A stretch of DNA of 64,000 nucleotides, from assembly GCA_014904845.1 (NCBI GenBank), contig MU119225.1:186001-250000 (forward strand), written 5' to 3'. The position numbers and the translations under genes were made by a program. Position 1 is the first letter of the stretch. The number at the start of each line of letters is the position of its first letter. Origin of the DNA: Acephala macrosclerotiorum (Eukaryota > Ascomycota > Leotiomycetes > Helotiales > Mollisiaceae). The notes beneath the pieces are model-generated. The model did not search any database, was not told the origin of the DNA, and saw only the letters and a list, made by a program, of their open reading frames with translations. Positions 11,659 through 24,147 of this stretch are shown in pieces.

Positions 11659-12679
11659 ATGGCTTTGCAAGAAACCCCTCTCGACGAGATACAATGGCGA
11701 TCACCTCAAGCAGTAGCTCAGATGCAGGGCATACACGAGAACTCAGTCCTTCACTACTTCGCGCTGTCACCATTCTTTGACCCAACGTCTAATAACAATA
11801 TCATTGCTACTCAAGCGCAATTCAATCCTGGTCTTATAGCTGTTGTACAAACGAGGGCAGCTTTCGAAGCACATCTGAGGACGATGTCAGGTCTCGAATA
11901 TATGATCTCAGAGCAACCTGCAGAAATGACGCCAGGAGCTGGAACAGGAGTTTGGGTCATCAGAAAGCAGACAAGGAGGAAGAGACATCCGCAAGAGGAC
12001 GAAATTACCGTACACGCGACCTATTTTGTAGTGGGTGAGAACATCTACATGGCTCCCACAGTGGCAGATGTGCTGGGAAGTCGAATGGTATGTGTATATT
12101 CTTCCGTGGGTCGATCAAAGCTAATGGCATCAGCTCTCCATCATGTCATCTCTAAACAATTTCATGTCCTCCGCCGGTAAACTCCCCAGCTTCAGTCCCG
12201 CCTTGGGCCACATCTATCTTCCTCCATCAAGCGCAAACCGCAAAACGAACGAACCACAGCTCGGGCAGGCTAGCAAAGAAAATACTCCTCTTCCTGAATC
12301 TCTGCAGGCACCGAAGAAGGATCACACACAACCGAATACAAGCAGCTATATGAGCCAAAAAGTGCTCGAGGAGGCTATAATGACATCGCTGAAATATGGC
12401 GATGAATATATGGACGAGATTCCAATCACTGGACAGCCTGGCGATTTCCATCTCAAATCCACAGGCAGGAAAGATGCAAGCAAGCTCATGGTACCAGCGC
12501 CCGGAAAGATACTGCAGATGCCAGGGAAAGTTCAACCTGAACCTCCATCATTGAAAACAGACATCCCGCCCGAGAGGAAAGGCAATCGCAATGAGAAGAG
12601 TCCCAAAACACCTGGGATGCCAAAACTAAAGCGAAGAAAGAGCAAAGCGCTGGGTGCTGGTAATGTTAGTCCTACGTAA
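11659..12679 (+). CDS. MED6: Mediator complex subunit 6
   Basis: Two exons (11659-12087 and 12134-12679) flank a 46-nt intron with donor GTATGT and a CTAAT branch site, giving 324 residues. The N-terminal half carries the conserved MED6 domain: LDEIQWRSPQ, then ENSVLHYFALSPFFDPTSNN, then FNPGLIAVVQTRAAFEAHLRTMSGLEY and later TYFVVGENIYMAPTVADVLGSRM. The second exon begins LSIMSSLNNFMSSAGKLPSFSPALGHIYLPP, the expected continuation. The C-terminal 130 residues are low-complexity, Pro/Lys-rich and end in a basic KLKRRKSKAL stretch. MED6 is a head-module subunit of the nuclear Mediator complex that bridges activators and RNA polymerase II. Length and exon structure are ordinary for fungi. The gene is divergent from the F-box-like locus. 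Confidence 0.93.
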
Positions 12680-12873
12680 TGGGAATAAAGGCCTACAGGA
12701 GTACGGACATTGGGCGCATGGGCTGGCGTTTATGGTATATACCCCTGCACTGCTCGCAGTATTGAGCACTAGATTTAGACACAAATGAAGAAAAGAGTTA
12801 TTTAACTGAGTTTCGCAGCAGCTATGATGAAATTCATACAGAAAGTATTCCAGCTAGTGACAAAGTCTCATCG

Positions 12874-15240
12874 CTACCTTAGCTCACTATCCACGCTTCT
12901 TGGGGATACGACCCAGCCGGAAGAGTTACTACTAATCGTTTCTGCTCTCCTCTCTTCATTCCTTCCATCCATCAATCGTAGTCGCTCGAAGTCCCCTAGA
13001 TTCACATACGGCTCTGAGCTTCCCTCCCCTCCATCTTTCTCTGTTCTTACTGTCTGCACATTCCCAATCCCCGAGTGGGGAGTCAAAGGCGACGGCGGAA
13101 AATCAGTCCTCAAGCTATCACCCCACCCCGAACTCAACGTCGTCTCAGTCACAGTCTCAGTCTCCGTACTCTCACTCCCCAATCCCAAACTCCGCTCGCC
13201 TAAACTGGCACGTCGTCTCCGATCCCACGACCATCTCCGCTTCTCCTTCTTCGGCCTATTCATTTTGTCTTTCCGCATCCTCGCCTCGTCCTGCTCAGCC
13301 AAAAGCGTGGAACTCAGATTTGCCGATCCTGCTACCTCAGCAGCTACTTCTTCCCTGGCCGGGAGTTCAAAATAAACACGCTTTTGCTTGGAGTCTATTT
13401 CTTGCGGTGCGTTTGGGAATTTTGGAGAGTTGTCGGCGTCGAATTCGTATCTTGGTTTTGGGGTTGTGGTTTCGAGTTCTGGTTTGAAATACTCGGTGGT
13501 TGGGGTGTTAGGATAAGATGATTGTAAAGTTAATGGGCGGGCGGAGAACTCTGCTGCTTTTGTGCGGTGGTGTTTAGGTTTCCAGATGCAGAAGTAGACA
13601 AGGCTGAGGAGGGAGATGAGGACGGCGGTGCCGCCTGCTGCTATGCCTACTATTGCTCCTATTGGTAGTCCTGATTTCTTGGTGGAAGTTACTGTGATGG
13701 TGCTGTTTCCTGGTGCTGAGATGGCGATGATGTTTTGGGTTGGAATGTCGTAGCGGGCTTGTGAGACGGAGAAGTTTCTTCGCTCATAGTCGGCGATGAT
13801 GTAGGCTTCTTGGAAGAAGGCTCTTCCGAGTCGATATTGCGAGGAATCATTTGCGCGCTTGATTGGAAAGTAGAGTGTTGGTGTGTCGACTAGTGGCCAA
13901 GTGGCTTGGAGGGCAAATGCTAAGTAGGGAAAGATGAGAGTGATAGGGGAGCCAAGCAAATCTGGTCGTGTGAGAGTGAAAGTTATGTTTGGGTTTTGGG
14001 CGAGGAGCAAGGTGTGTTGGATTGTGGAGATGGTGTAGAGTTGTGTCGTAGTGTTGTATGTCAGGCCGAAGGTGGTTTCAATAAGGCTGCAGACTGAGAG
14101 AGGGAAGTACATGTAAGGGATGGTGCTGTCGAGATAGGTTGTTATCGGAATCGAGAGCAAAGTAACAGGACTCGTTGAGCTTGAGCTGGAACTAGTGTTC
14201 AGTGCTGTGATGCTGGAAATTTGGACAGCTAGGTCCGGCTGATCGTTTGTGGAGAAGTTGAAAGTCAAGTTGTTGGCGATGAATTTCGAGGTATCATATC
14301 CTCCCAGAGTGAGACTTCCGAGGACCTCGCTCGATCCTGTTGCGATTGGTCAGCATATGGTCATCGAATGGCCAACGCTCTCAGACTCCCAGCCCCACCC
14401 GGACTCTCTTGCTCATGTCCCTGGAACCATTGCTTTAGCAGGCCAATATACCCAAGTTAATTCAACCAGCTTGAGAAATATGAAGCCTAGATGCCACTGG
14501 GAGAGTGAAGACTGAACATTATGTTACTCACGATATTGGTTTCCGGCAAAGTAAGCCCAGCTAGTGCTCGGAATCATGGATTGTTTTCTCAAATTTTCCA
14601 TGAAGCTAGGAATTGGATCGTCAAAGTCCGTGAAATTGCTGGGCGCTGGATTCAAGCCAAATAATCCCAAAAAGAAGTCTTCGGTCGCCACACCAGCCAC
14701 CGTTTGATTCTTGAGGGACGGGCCGCTGCTTCCCTGGAAGCCGAGGGTGACGTCGTCAAAGCCATATCTCCCATTACCCGAGTAGCCCAAGTTCGATTCA
14801 AGTCCGAGTCCATAAATCAGAGTTGTCAAGTTTGCGGTGTTTGGGACCCAGCTTGACGATGCACTGTAGTTGTATAGTCCACCCCGCAGCTTGTTGCAAT
14901 CAGTTGGATCACCTGATTGGCAGCCTTCTTCTGCGATTGCCCAAGTTTGATGCGAGTATGTTGAAATAAGGACTTTGACGCTTTGAGGTGGATTACCGAT
15001 TTGGACAGTGAAAGTTGACCATGGTCCATCATCTCCATCTTCAGAATGTTAGAAGCGACCGGAGGGTGTACGACGCAACTTACCGAATTCTTGCGAGGGA
15101 GGAATTGAGATCGGTGCTGGAGCCGCGTTTCTAGAGTCGAGTGACGCAGCTGCTACTGCATTAATAAGGCATGATAGTGAAAGGATAGCCGCAAACAGAA
15201 CAACTTGGCAATTGACAGTTGTCTGTTGCGCAAATATCAT
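12874..15240 (-). CDS. pepsin-fold (A1) membrane protein, probably catalytically inactive
   Basis: Three exons (15084-15240, 14532-15038, 12874-14336) with introns of 45 and 195 nt give 708 residues. A signal peptide (about 1-32) is followed by an aspartic-protease-like lumenal domain: FTVQIGNPPQSVKVLIS, YGLGLESNLGYSGNGRYGFD, and SSEVLGSLTLGGYDTSKF (about 222-239). Where pepsins have the first catalytic DTGS there is STYS (78-81). Where the second DTG/DSG lies there is DSTI (about 290-293), so one catalytic aspartate is gone and the second motif is altered. A transmembrane helix (about 445-472) precedes a 235-residue cytosolic Ser/Pro/Arg-rich tail. Ascomycetes have a family of such type I membrane pepsin homologues; by inference this is a receptor or surface scaffold rather than a protease. 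I chose the ATG at 15240 because it places the hydrophobic signal at the N-terminus; another in-frame ATG is at 15288. Confidence 0.82.
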
Positions 15241-16132
15241 CTTCGCGCTATACGCATCACCGATGCGGCATGGAGACGGATCCTCCACGGACAGAGAATA
15301 CTTCTAAGGAGAAGGATGGATGGCATCGTCACAATCAGAAGAAAGGGATGTCGACAGCTTATGAGACGGTGAACGCCTAACCAATCACCCCCTGCCGAAG
15401 CACTCAAGAGGCACAAGGCTGAGAGCGCTCAGGCCCACAAGGATGAGGTTCAACGTCCACAAGAAAAGACATGCTGAATAACGAGGAAGAGGAGCAACGT
15501 GAATCTTCCACCAGATTTGAGACATTACCTCCGGGAAACGCGACATCAGCTTTCTTAGCCAAGTTGAATCAACGAATCCCCTCATCTTTTGATCCGACGG
15601 CTTGCATGAGTACCAGGTTACAGAGCAGGTCAGTGCTGGATCATAATCATACGCCCTCTGATCTGGTGGCAATGATCAACAGCCGAGGAATGTCCGGAGA
15701 AGACGATTGGAGCCGTTGGAAAGCCACAACTTTTAAGTCTTAAAAATGGCGTTTTATACGACGGCAGAGGAGAAAACTGGTTGGGCCCTAAAATTAGGCT
15801 TGATTTGTGGCTTGAGGCGCAGTCGTGGTCGTGCAGCCACCCCTGAAAATTAGCCGAACCCCTGACCGAGTTGACCCCTCACGGAAAATTCTGTGGAGCT
15901 AGAATGTATACTCATGTACGACCAAACAGAAAGTCTGCCTCGTACATTTGCAGGGCAGCGAAAGTGGTCTCCGGGTCGGGCTTGTAAACCTGTCAGAACG
16001 TTAACAGGGTACGGCCGCATGGGGGTCACGAATCAGGCTTAATATGGCTTGCATCCTTCACTTGGTGATTTCGAGAAGCAAGTCTGCTTCTTTCCATTGC
16101 AAAGTACAGTCGTTACAGTCCATCCCGCCAAA
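15241..16132. promoter_or_regulatory. divergent intergenic region between two cell-surface genes
   Basis: 892 bp between the starts of the pepsin-fold gene (minus) and the GPI-type wall protein gene (plus). Overlapping frames at 15385-15672 (minus) and 15471-15743 (plus) each give about 90 residues, but neither has recognisable domains or a splice context, so I call no gene. Both flanking products are secreted or surface proteins, so shared regulation is possible but not shown. Confidence 0.4.
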
Positions 16133-18741
16133 ATGCTACCCCAAAGTCTTTGGATCTTGGTTCTCTCACTCGTTTCTAGCATTGAAGCTCGGTCTTCACC
16201 ACAACTCCGAGGTACGGACCCTTCTCCGATTTTGATTCGATGCTAAGAACTCTTAGATATAAGATTCTCAAACACCACGGCCACAAATTTATCTCCTTCA
16301 AGCCTGCCGCCTCCAGTTAGTTTCTTTTCTTCGCCGTCTGAGCCGAGGTCGACGCGAAACGCAGAAACTTCAGGCACGTTGTTGTCTATCGCTCAAAACG
16401 CGACTTCGAGCGCACCCTTGGCCACAAGATCTCGAACTAGTATAGATTCAAAGCCGTCAACAGCGTCGAGTGAACCTTCCAAGTCTCTTGGAAATGCCAC
16501 TCTTCCAACAGCATCGCCTTGCTGCTTCGTTATACAAGACACCGTCAGCGAAGAGTGGTGGCAAAAAACCAGCTACAGCTCCGCATACAGCCTCGTGAGC
16601 TTGACATCATACACAACATACATCACCAAACTTCCCAGTGTCACATCGACTCGAGTCGAGACGAATGTATACCTCACCAATGCCTCATTTTCCTTCACTC
16701 TTATGGTGGGGCGGAATCCAATCACGAACCTGCTGAACCAAGCCCCCACTCCAACACAAGTCACCCAAGTCTTGACTGGTACTGATGTAGTAACGGCTGG
16801 TGTCACTATGTGAGGACTCTTCTTCTGAATTTCAGACTTAGCGCTGATGGAATTTACAGGCAGTCGCCGCAAGCGTTCTACGTCTACAACACAGTCAAAA
16901 TTATAACAGCAGACGCAGTAACAGACAGAGAAGGAAATGTGTTTTGCGCAACGCAATCCACTGGCGCAAACGGCGACATATTCCCCAGGATCAACGAGAA
17001 TGCAGAAGCATATTTCGGTGGGCCAAACATCGCCGGGCAGACCTTGATACCCACAGGGACGTCGGTTACCACCGAAACGTACACTTGGTATGGCACCAGT
17101 CCGACGCCTTGGAAAACAACTGCAACGATCACGGACAGTGCCGAGCTCGATTCTACAGCATATACCGATTACGATGGAAACATCGTGAGCCAAACATCAA
17201 CGCCGACTGGGGTTGTCATCTCGCTCGTAACACCGTTCATCCACGCTCCTCGTCGAGGGGGAAGCGAACCAGCAAATTTTTGTGCACAAGGCTCGGATAC
17301 GGTAGCATATGGCTACATTCCATACACTCTGATCAACTTCCTGGCCAATGACCCTTACTATAGTGCCCAATACCCAGGAATTGAGTCGTGCTACGGAGGC
17401 GGCCCTTCAATAATCCAAGACGATGGATGTGGCAACCCCCTCGAGACCATATCCTTCCAAACAGCAGGCGGAGATCTAACAAGCTCCACCACAATATACG
17501 TCAATGGCCCTAGCATGAACACGGACTCGATAACAGCTCCCATACAACCAACAAGCGACGTCCATGGCGGAGAATCAATACTGCCCCTCACCACAGGTAA
17601 CGGAGCATCATTAACAGCTCCTCCCGCTAGCAAGACACCAATAAGTTTATACACTGTTTCACCTCCCATCTCCGCCCTACAACAAGACACAGGCGAGACC
17701 TCCCTCGGAGCAATAATCAATTCTTTTGCTGGTAACACCCCTTCCCCACAAGGAGGATCACCAATCACAATCCAAGCCGCAACCACAATCCCTCTCTCCC
17801 AAGCACCAGCCGGCGCAGTAGGAATATCCTCAAACATACAGGGAACACCCGTCCTCATAATCACATCCGCAACAACCATCCCCCCTCCACCACCAGCTCA
17901 AACACAAGCCCCCATCACAATCGCAGCCTTGACCACCATTCCCCTATCCCAAGCCCCGCCCGGAGCTTCAGGATCGACGACTACAATAAACAACACACCC
18001 TTCCTGATAATCCAACCAACAACCATCACCCCCTCCCCCACATTAACATCGCCATTCACAACAACGCTCATCTCAGGAACACCATTCGTCGTCGTCCCAC
18101 CTACGACTATCCCTGCATCTCTCGCTCCAGCATGGGTCCACGGCTCCACCACAATGATAAACGGAACTCCATACCTCATCGTCCCTTCTTCAACTTCTCT
18201 CCAAGTCGGAATTCCCCAAATCACCACCCCAGGCCCAAGTTTCGAGGAAACAACCATATCAGGAACAGTATTTGAAATCATCCCGGCAACAACCATCCCA
18301 CTCTCCCTCGCACCAGCTGGACTTTCAGGCTCCACAACCACCATAAACGGGACGCCTTATCTAGTTATCGGAGCAGCGACTACAATTCCCGTGCAAGAGG
18401 GAGGAGTCACAGTGGTGGGAGGGACGACTGAGTTGGTTATTACGGGTCCGACGACTATGGCGATTAATTCTTTGTTCCCGGTTTCTGGGAAGACGACGGT
18501 TATTTCGGGTGTTACGATGGTGGAGGTTACTGGTGCTACGACTGTGGTGGAATTGAGTTCGGGAAGTTCGAGTACTTCGAGTCCGAGTTTGACGGGTGGT
18601 GGGAGTCAGACGAGTAAAGGGTTGATTGCAAGTCCGAGTTCAAGTACGAAAAAATCCGGTGCCGGACAGACCGTTGAACAGGATCTTTTCTGGAGTATGA
18701 TAGGAGTTATGGTTGCTGGATTTATGATGGCTGGGCTTTGA
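16133..18741 (+). CDS. large secreted GPI-type cell-wall protein with adhesin-like repeats
   Basis: Three exons (16133-16211, 16257-16809, 16860-18741) give 837 residues; the first donor is GTACGG after CTCCGAG and the second GTGAGG. A signal peptide (MLPQSLWILVLSLVSSIEA, 1-19) opens the protein. A Ser/Thr-rich segment and a conserved-looking non-repetitive domain follow (about 125-450; SPQAFYVYNTVKIITA, GGPNIAGQTLIPTGT, a few cysteines). From about 530 to 770 there are degenerate repeats of roughly 40-50 residues built around TTIPLSQAPAG...G-STTTINGTPYLIV. The C-terminus ends in a Ser-rich stretch and a hydrophobic tail (FWSMIGVMVAGFMMAGL), as expected for GPI attachment. A cell-wall structural or adhesion role is inferred from this architecture. 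Codon use shifts within the repeats: early copies are rich in C-ending codons, while the last 250 bp are G/T-rich. Confidence 0.8.
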
Positions 18742-19011
18742 GCATGACATGGCCGAATGTCCTCTGATGACTACGAATTTGTGGAGTTGCATGAGCAAGC
18801 TGAAGTGCAATTTAATTGTAGCTACTTTTGTTGAGCGATTCAGCGAATACTAACTAATTATTATCCTTATCAGCAACAACGATGCTACTCATACGCTCCT
18901 ATGATACCGAATTAAATGCCCGAAGCGAAGAAGGAATGCTGCATGAAGTCCAGTAGCAAGTCAGCTTTTCCGTCCAATGCTCCATCTTCGACAGTTTCCA
19001 AATCATAACAC
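18742..19011. other. short convergent intergenic region
   Basis: 270 bp between the stop codons of the wall-protein gene (plus) and the GH13 gene (minus). It must hold both polyadenylation signals. No further feature is seen. Confidence 0.4.
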
Positions 19012-21297
19012 CTATGCTGACTTCCAGTAGGTATAAATTTTCACCTCCCACTGCATCAGTGGCTCCCTACCAACCCACTCCCTTGGAACATCCCGGCCTT
19101 GACTAATTTCTCGCCAGTCATCTCTTTCCGTATCAGGCCAACCGGGAATAACATACTCAGTACCAGGCGTATCCTCATCACTGAAGTTCGCAACAACAAT
19201 AACCGGCTCATGACCAGCAGCACCTCTCGTCCAAGCCATGATCTTACCACCTCGGCTCTCATCTGTGAAGAAGAAATTGGTATCGTTATCTCCTAATGCT
19301 GGACATTGCTCTCTAAAGCGGATGAGATTAGCAACGTAGTTGAAGACAGCTGAACGCCAAGGTTCGGCCTTTCGTTCATAGTTGACGGGGTCAATTTGCT
19401 TTTGTCCGATGGGACGATCCATTTGGTCGACAAACTCCTCTCCTGCGAAGATCATCGGGATACCTACTGCTGTGAGAAGAAGTGCAAAGGCCATCTTGGC
19501 TCGAGTCTCTTTGTCAACCACACCGACGCTGTCCAGGAAATTGTAGAGACGCTCCTTACGGTAGCCCCCGACATCGTGAGAGGTGATATAGTTGACTGCC
19601 TGTGCGCCATCGCTGAATGGGTGATCAGGATCTAGTGTGCAGTTGGCCATCAGGCGAACCGTTCCTGCGAAATCAGAAATAGTGGGATCTGCTATGATGA
19701 GGGCTCGAAGGCGACCCTGCCAGGGTTCGTTCCATAGTGCGTTAAGAGTGCCTGATGTGATCAGGTCGATGGGGTCAGCCAGCTCCTCGCCGATGACAAG
19801 AAACTTTGCATTAGATGCACCAGATGCTGAGGGATATCGTGCTTGATACAGTGACCACGCATACTCTTTGTAAGCCTTAATAAAGTCGTAGTTGGCAATG
19901 TTGTTAACGCTATCGAGTCTGAGGCCACCAACACCGAAGTCGCTCATCCAACGGTGGAGATGCCCCTGATGGAATGCCCATGAAGGATGCACGACCTGAG
20001 ATTGACCGGATTTGGGATCGTAAGTCTCTGTGTTCTTGACATATTTCCAACTTCTTCCGCCGTATCCGTCACGCAACTGATTGGGATTGGACCGGTTGGA
20101 TTGCCAATTATCGCTCTCATCAGTGGGGTCATAAGGTTGAAGATGAAACTGATCGAAATCGATGTAGACATACGGATCATGTCCGAAAGCCATTACGACA
20201 TCAGTAAAAAAGCGAATTTTCTGGCCATGGATGTTCTCAACCAGCTTGACCAAGTCCGATGATGTGCCCAAATCGAAGTCGGGAGCAAAGTAGTGAGATG
20301 TAGCCTGTTCATCAAGATCTCAGAGTCAGCAAGCCTCCTTTGTGTGTTTCAAGAGCAAAAATGCATATCTTAGGAGTGCGTCTAGAACACAGCTAGAGTG
20401 CGGATGGCGGAATGCACTCTAGAGACATGCCGAAAGAGAGAATAATTCTCCGAGAAATTATCTTGTTCGTCAAGATCTTGGAGTCAATTTTACTGCTTTT
20501 GGATATTTTGGGAGTGCAGATGCATGTCTCAGGAGCGCGATGGAGCTATGCACTCTAAAGACGTGCCCCAAAAGGGAATAACTCTCCGAGAAATTGACAC
20601 TTACATAACCCCATTCATCCTCTGGCTTCGCATCGGCTGCTGGTAGCAATTCGAGACAATTGATCCCAAGCTCAGAGACGATAGCTTCGTTGGCAACCTG
20701 AGGAATATCTTTGAATCGGTCACCAGCAACCTTCGCATCGAAGAGAGCTAGGACGTCCTTGAAAGTGCCGATGTCGACATTCACGCCTCTATCATCAGAG
20801 CCAGCCTTGGCCCACGAAGCAGGTAGTTCGTAGATTACCATGTGATTGTTGTCCGGTATATCATCCTGTGCCGGAACTCCTACTGGAGGAGGTTCACCTC
20901 CGTCGATATCACAGGGCCAAAGCTTGCCATCCCGGAACTTAATGACGGCTGGAGGTGGGAAGTGATCGTCACGAGTGGTGATCGTGCGGTAATCGACTGT
21001 GTAGGCGATAGGATCTGTGACTTTGATAGTCCCTAATTTCTCTGGCGAGGTATCGATGGCTTGGAACCAGTAATGGTAGACCGATCCATTCTGGAGCTGT
21101 GGTTGGATGGTGTTTGGGTCGAGTTCCCACAGGTCAGGCTGATCAGCTTTCACAAGCTGGCCTTCGAAGAGTTGAGTGAAGGTAGCTGGGGAGGTGCTGA
21201 CATCGATGGTGCCCAAGATCAGGCTTGGGACAGTGGAAATTCCAGGAGTCCAGAGGACAAACTTCTCCTTGCGCCGCTCGAGGAGATCGTAAGGCAT
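19012..21297 (-). CDS. GH13 (alpha-amylase clan) glucan-active enzyme
   Basis: Two exons (20605-21297 and 19012-20304) around a 300-nt intron give 661 residues. The junction reads EDEWGY then ATSHYFAPDFDLG, the usual GH13 'WGYATS-YFAPD' block, which fixes the splice sites. All four conserved GH13 regions are visible: TDVVMAFGHD (about 265-274), GGLRLDSVNNI with the nucleophile Asp near 362, IGEELADP with the acid/base Glu near 404-405, and ITSHDV with His-Asp near 474-475. The N-terminal 150 residues look like a carbohydrate-binding beta-sandwich, as in branching, debranching and maltooligosyltrehalose-hydrolysing enzymes. There is no obvious signal peptide, so an intracellular enzyme of glycogen or maltodextrin metabolism is most likely. 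The exact specificity cannot be read from the sequence. The intron carries a tandem duplication described separately. Confidence 0.85.
20305..20604 (-). repeat. imperfect tandem duplication inside the GH13 intron
   Basis: The intron consists largely of two diverged direct copies of about 130-155 bp, one at roughly 20465-20597 and one at roughly 20307-20462. In sense orientation each copy begins AATTTCTCGGAGA(G/A)TTATTC and ends GATCTTGA(C/T)GAACA(A)G, so each ends in a 3' splice-site-like AG. Between these ends both contain TAGAGTGCAT and related GCACTC segments. Only the downstream AG, at 20305-20306, restores the GH13 frame. Confidence 0.8.
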
Positions 21298-22764
21298 CTT
21301 GAGATGGCGATTAGGTTGGTGTTCAAGGTGTGGAGGAGTTCTGAATTGACTTCAGCCTTATGCAGACTCAGGAGAAGGAAATGTGGAGCAAGACAGGTCT
21401 TTTATGACTGAAATTGGAGGCTCGCAAGAAGGCTGATGTTGCGAAGCTGAACGTAAGCCGTGGGCGTTGCGTTGCAAGAGCGGTGAATACCTATCAAGAA
21501 ATGAGGAGACACATAGTGGTGATTTTGCAGGTAAAGGAGGCGCATTCAGCCGTCATCAGCTCATCGTCAGAAGTCCGTGAGGGGAAGTCGCGATGCAAAG
21601 GACCCATGTCGGCAGAAACATCTGCAAGCCACAGTCAGCCAAACGAAAACCCCAGGAAAAAGAAACATAAGGCGAAGTTCATCGACGCAAATCACAACCC
21701 GACTTTTAGAGCTCTTAGAGACCTGGTTATTCAAAATATCACTTTCAGGAGACCATCGTAGGACGTTCCAGAAAACCGCGAGCCTAGCACCTGGGACGGA
21801 AATCGACCTAGGTCTGGCAACTTCATAGGAAGAGCGATTCAGAGAAAATCAATACATGATTATAAATCAATTCGCGCCCTAGTTGACTCAACAATATTCA
21901 ACACTTTGCCGGACATTGTTTGCGGACATGCCGTTGATAAATGCTCATTCGCGCAGCAGCTGAGTTAAACGCCGTGCGACCATTCAGCACCGGCAGATCG
22001 AAACGTGTAGGACTGTGAATGCGGATAATGGGGCGAGCCAAAGAAGGCCAGATGAAATCGTCACGTGTACAATTCATGTGATCTCTTTTCATTTTCAAGA
22101 ACTACCTAGAAGCAGACAGATAGCAGTACATGTAAAGCAATAATAGCAGAATATGGATAAGAAACGAAGCGTTGAACGAGAGATATGAGAACTCAAATCC
22201 AAAGTACCGTGACACTAGTCAAAATTCTAAAACTCTTCAAATCGTCTGGCGCTTCACATTCGCACGGGCTAGACAAAACAGGTACAGACACCTGTCCGAG
22301 CTGTGCCTCTTGAGAGCGCAATATTGAGAATTTTCTGAGGCCCCGGGAAGGACGCGTCAGTTCTTAGAACTCAGAATTGATCATGACAAGTTTGTAGTCT
22401 CAAAAAAGTCCGTCAGCGTTTGCCTTTATCTTAGCCCCAAGATCTTATCTAAACGCACTTCTTCCCCCTTTTCGAAGTCGGCACGAGGGATTAATTCCGG
22501 GCCCGAAATCAAGCTTTCGTAGCTTCATCCCTGCTAGTGCAATATCAGAGATCGATGGAGGGGTATCGGACCTTCACATCGTCCGACTTGCCAACGTTTC
22601 CATACTTATAAGTCCTATTTCGATGTTTTGAATATATATAAAGTAGTATTCCCTTCCAGCTCCAGCTCTACTCTCTAATATCAGACCTCACATCCTTACA
22701 AACAAAAGCTCTCGTCCGGAGATAACAAGAACACCTCCGCCTCACCCCACCAAAACCCCTCGCC
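21298..22764. promoter_or_regulatory. divergent intergenic region with the O-methyltransferase promoter
   Basis: 1.47 kb between the divergent starts of the GH13 and O-methyltransferase genes. A TATA-like AATATATATAAAG at 22631-22643 lies about 125 bp upstream of the O-methyltransferase ATG and is the best promoter candidate in the window. A CT/CA-rich, probably transcribed leader follows it. The open frames at 21414-21828 have no recognisable content and I do not call them. Confidence 0.55.
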
Positions 22765-24147
22765 ATGTCTGGACCACCAGGAGCACCACCAGGAGGATCG
22801 ATGTCCCTCCCACCCTTCGAACCAACCGTTCAATCCCTCGACGTGCTCTCACATTTAATACAAGAAGCCATTCATCAATACGAAACCTCCCCTTCTCCCT
22901 CGGACAAAACCATCGCCCTCCAAACCATCCAAACAGCATCCACAAAACTCACCCGCCTCACCACCCCCTTACCACAACAATTCATGCAAATGAACTTCGG
23001 CCCCAATCTTAATGTCGCCGTTCGAATCGCTCTCGAAATGTCTCTTTTCGAAGCCCTCCCCACGTCTGGCGAAGCATTGACCTGCTCCTCCATCGCCTCC
23101 AAAACCTCTTCTGACCCCGAATTCGTCCTCCGGATTGCACGAGTTCTCGGAGCTTTCGAGATATTGAAAGAAGAGAAGACAGAAACTGGAGAAGTGGCGT
23201 ATGCCCATACCACATTCTCGAGATTCTTAACAGCGCCACCAGCAAAAGCTAGTACGAAACATCTCTTCGACAATATGTTCCAAGCACAAGCCAACTCCGC
23301 TGGCGGATATTACAAGGAAAATGGTTTCCACTCTCCTTCTGATCCGAAGAATACGGCTTTTACGTTCGCGCATGGGGAGAAAGATAAGGGGTTTTTTGAT
23401 ATCTTTGAAGAGAAACCTGAGAGGATGAAGTTGTTTAATGATGCGATGACTGCGACGGCGCAGTTTGGTTTGAAGGAGTTGACTGCTTGCTATACGTGGG
23501 GGGAGTTGAAGGGGAATGAGGAAGGGGTTGTTTTGGTGGATGTTGGGGGTGGGAAAGGACATGTTGTGAAGGAGTTGAAGAGTAGTACGGAAGTGTTTAA
23601 GGGGAAGGGAAAGGTAGTATTGCAGGATATGAAGGTTGTGCTTGATGGGGGTGTGGTGGTTGATGAGGATGTTGAGTTGATGCCATATAACTTTTTAAAT
23701 GAAGAGCAACCTATCAAGGGTAAGTCAAACGTTATGCTCGGAGTTGTTTGATTGGGACTGACGACAATGAATCAGGTGCGAATTACTTCTTCAAGTCCAT
23801 CTTCCACGACTGGCCAGACTCCTCATGTCTTCGGATTCTGAAGAATCTCAAGCCTGCCAGTAAGTCGCTTTTTTTGTTCCCCAACCTCATTTTCTCTAAC
23901 ACCGACAGTGACGCGCACACCAACCAACCCGACCCCAAAACTTCTAATCACGGACCTCGTTCTCCCCGACCACTCACCACCGCCAGGCCTCGTACTCCGA
24001 GACATCAATATGCTGGTAATCGGCGGGAAAGAACGCTCGCTCTCGCAATGGGAGAAGTTATTGGGCGACGGTGGGTTCAAGATCATTGGTGTGCATGGGC
24101 AGCATGGAGCATCGGCGGGGAGTGTGATTGAGTGTGTTCTGGCTTGA
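22765..24147 (+). CDS. SAM-dependent O-methyltransferase, COMT-like family
   Basis: Three exons (22765-23719, 23776-23859, 23909-24147) give 425 residues. An N-terminal dimerisation/winged-helix part (about 25-160) precedes the Rossmann methyltransferase domain. The SAM-binding glycine motif VLVDVGGGKGHVV lies at 256-268, and the conserved FFKSIFHDWPD with the likely catalytic His at 329 is encoded by the small middle exon. DLVLPDH and the LRDINML-x3-GGKERS block follow in the last exon as expected. Family members methylate hydroxyl groups on aromatic polyketides and similar metabolites; the substrate here is unknown. No polyketide or peptide synthase is in the window, so a biosynthetic cluster cannot be claimed. 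The first exon changes from C-rich to G/T-rich codon use about two thirds of the way through, like the wall-protein gene. Confidence 0.88.

Noticed and set aside
15385..15743. Two opposing ~90-residue frames between the surface-protein genes
   Set aside because: Neither shows a domain or signal peptide; more likely promoter sequence.
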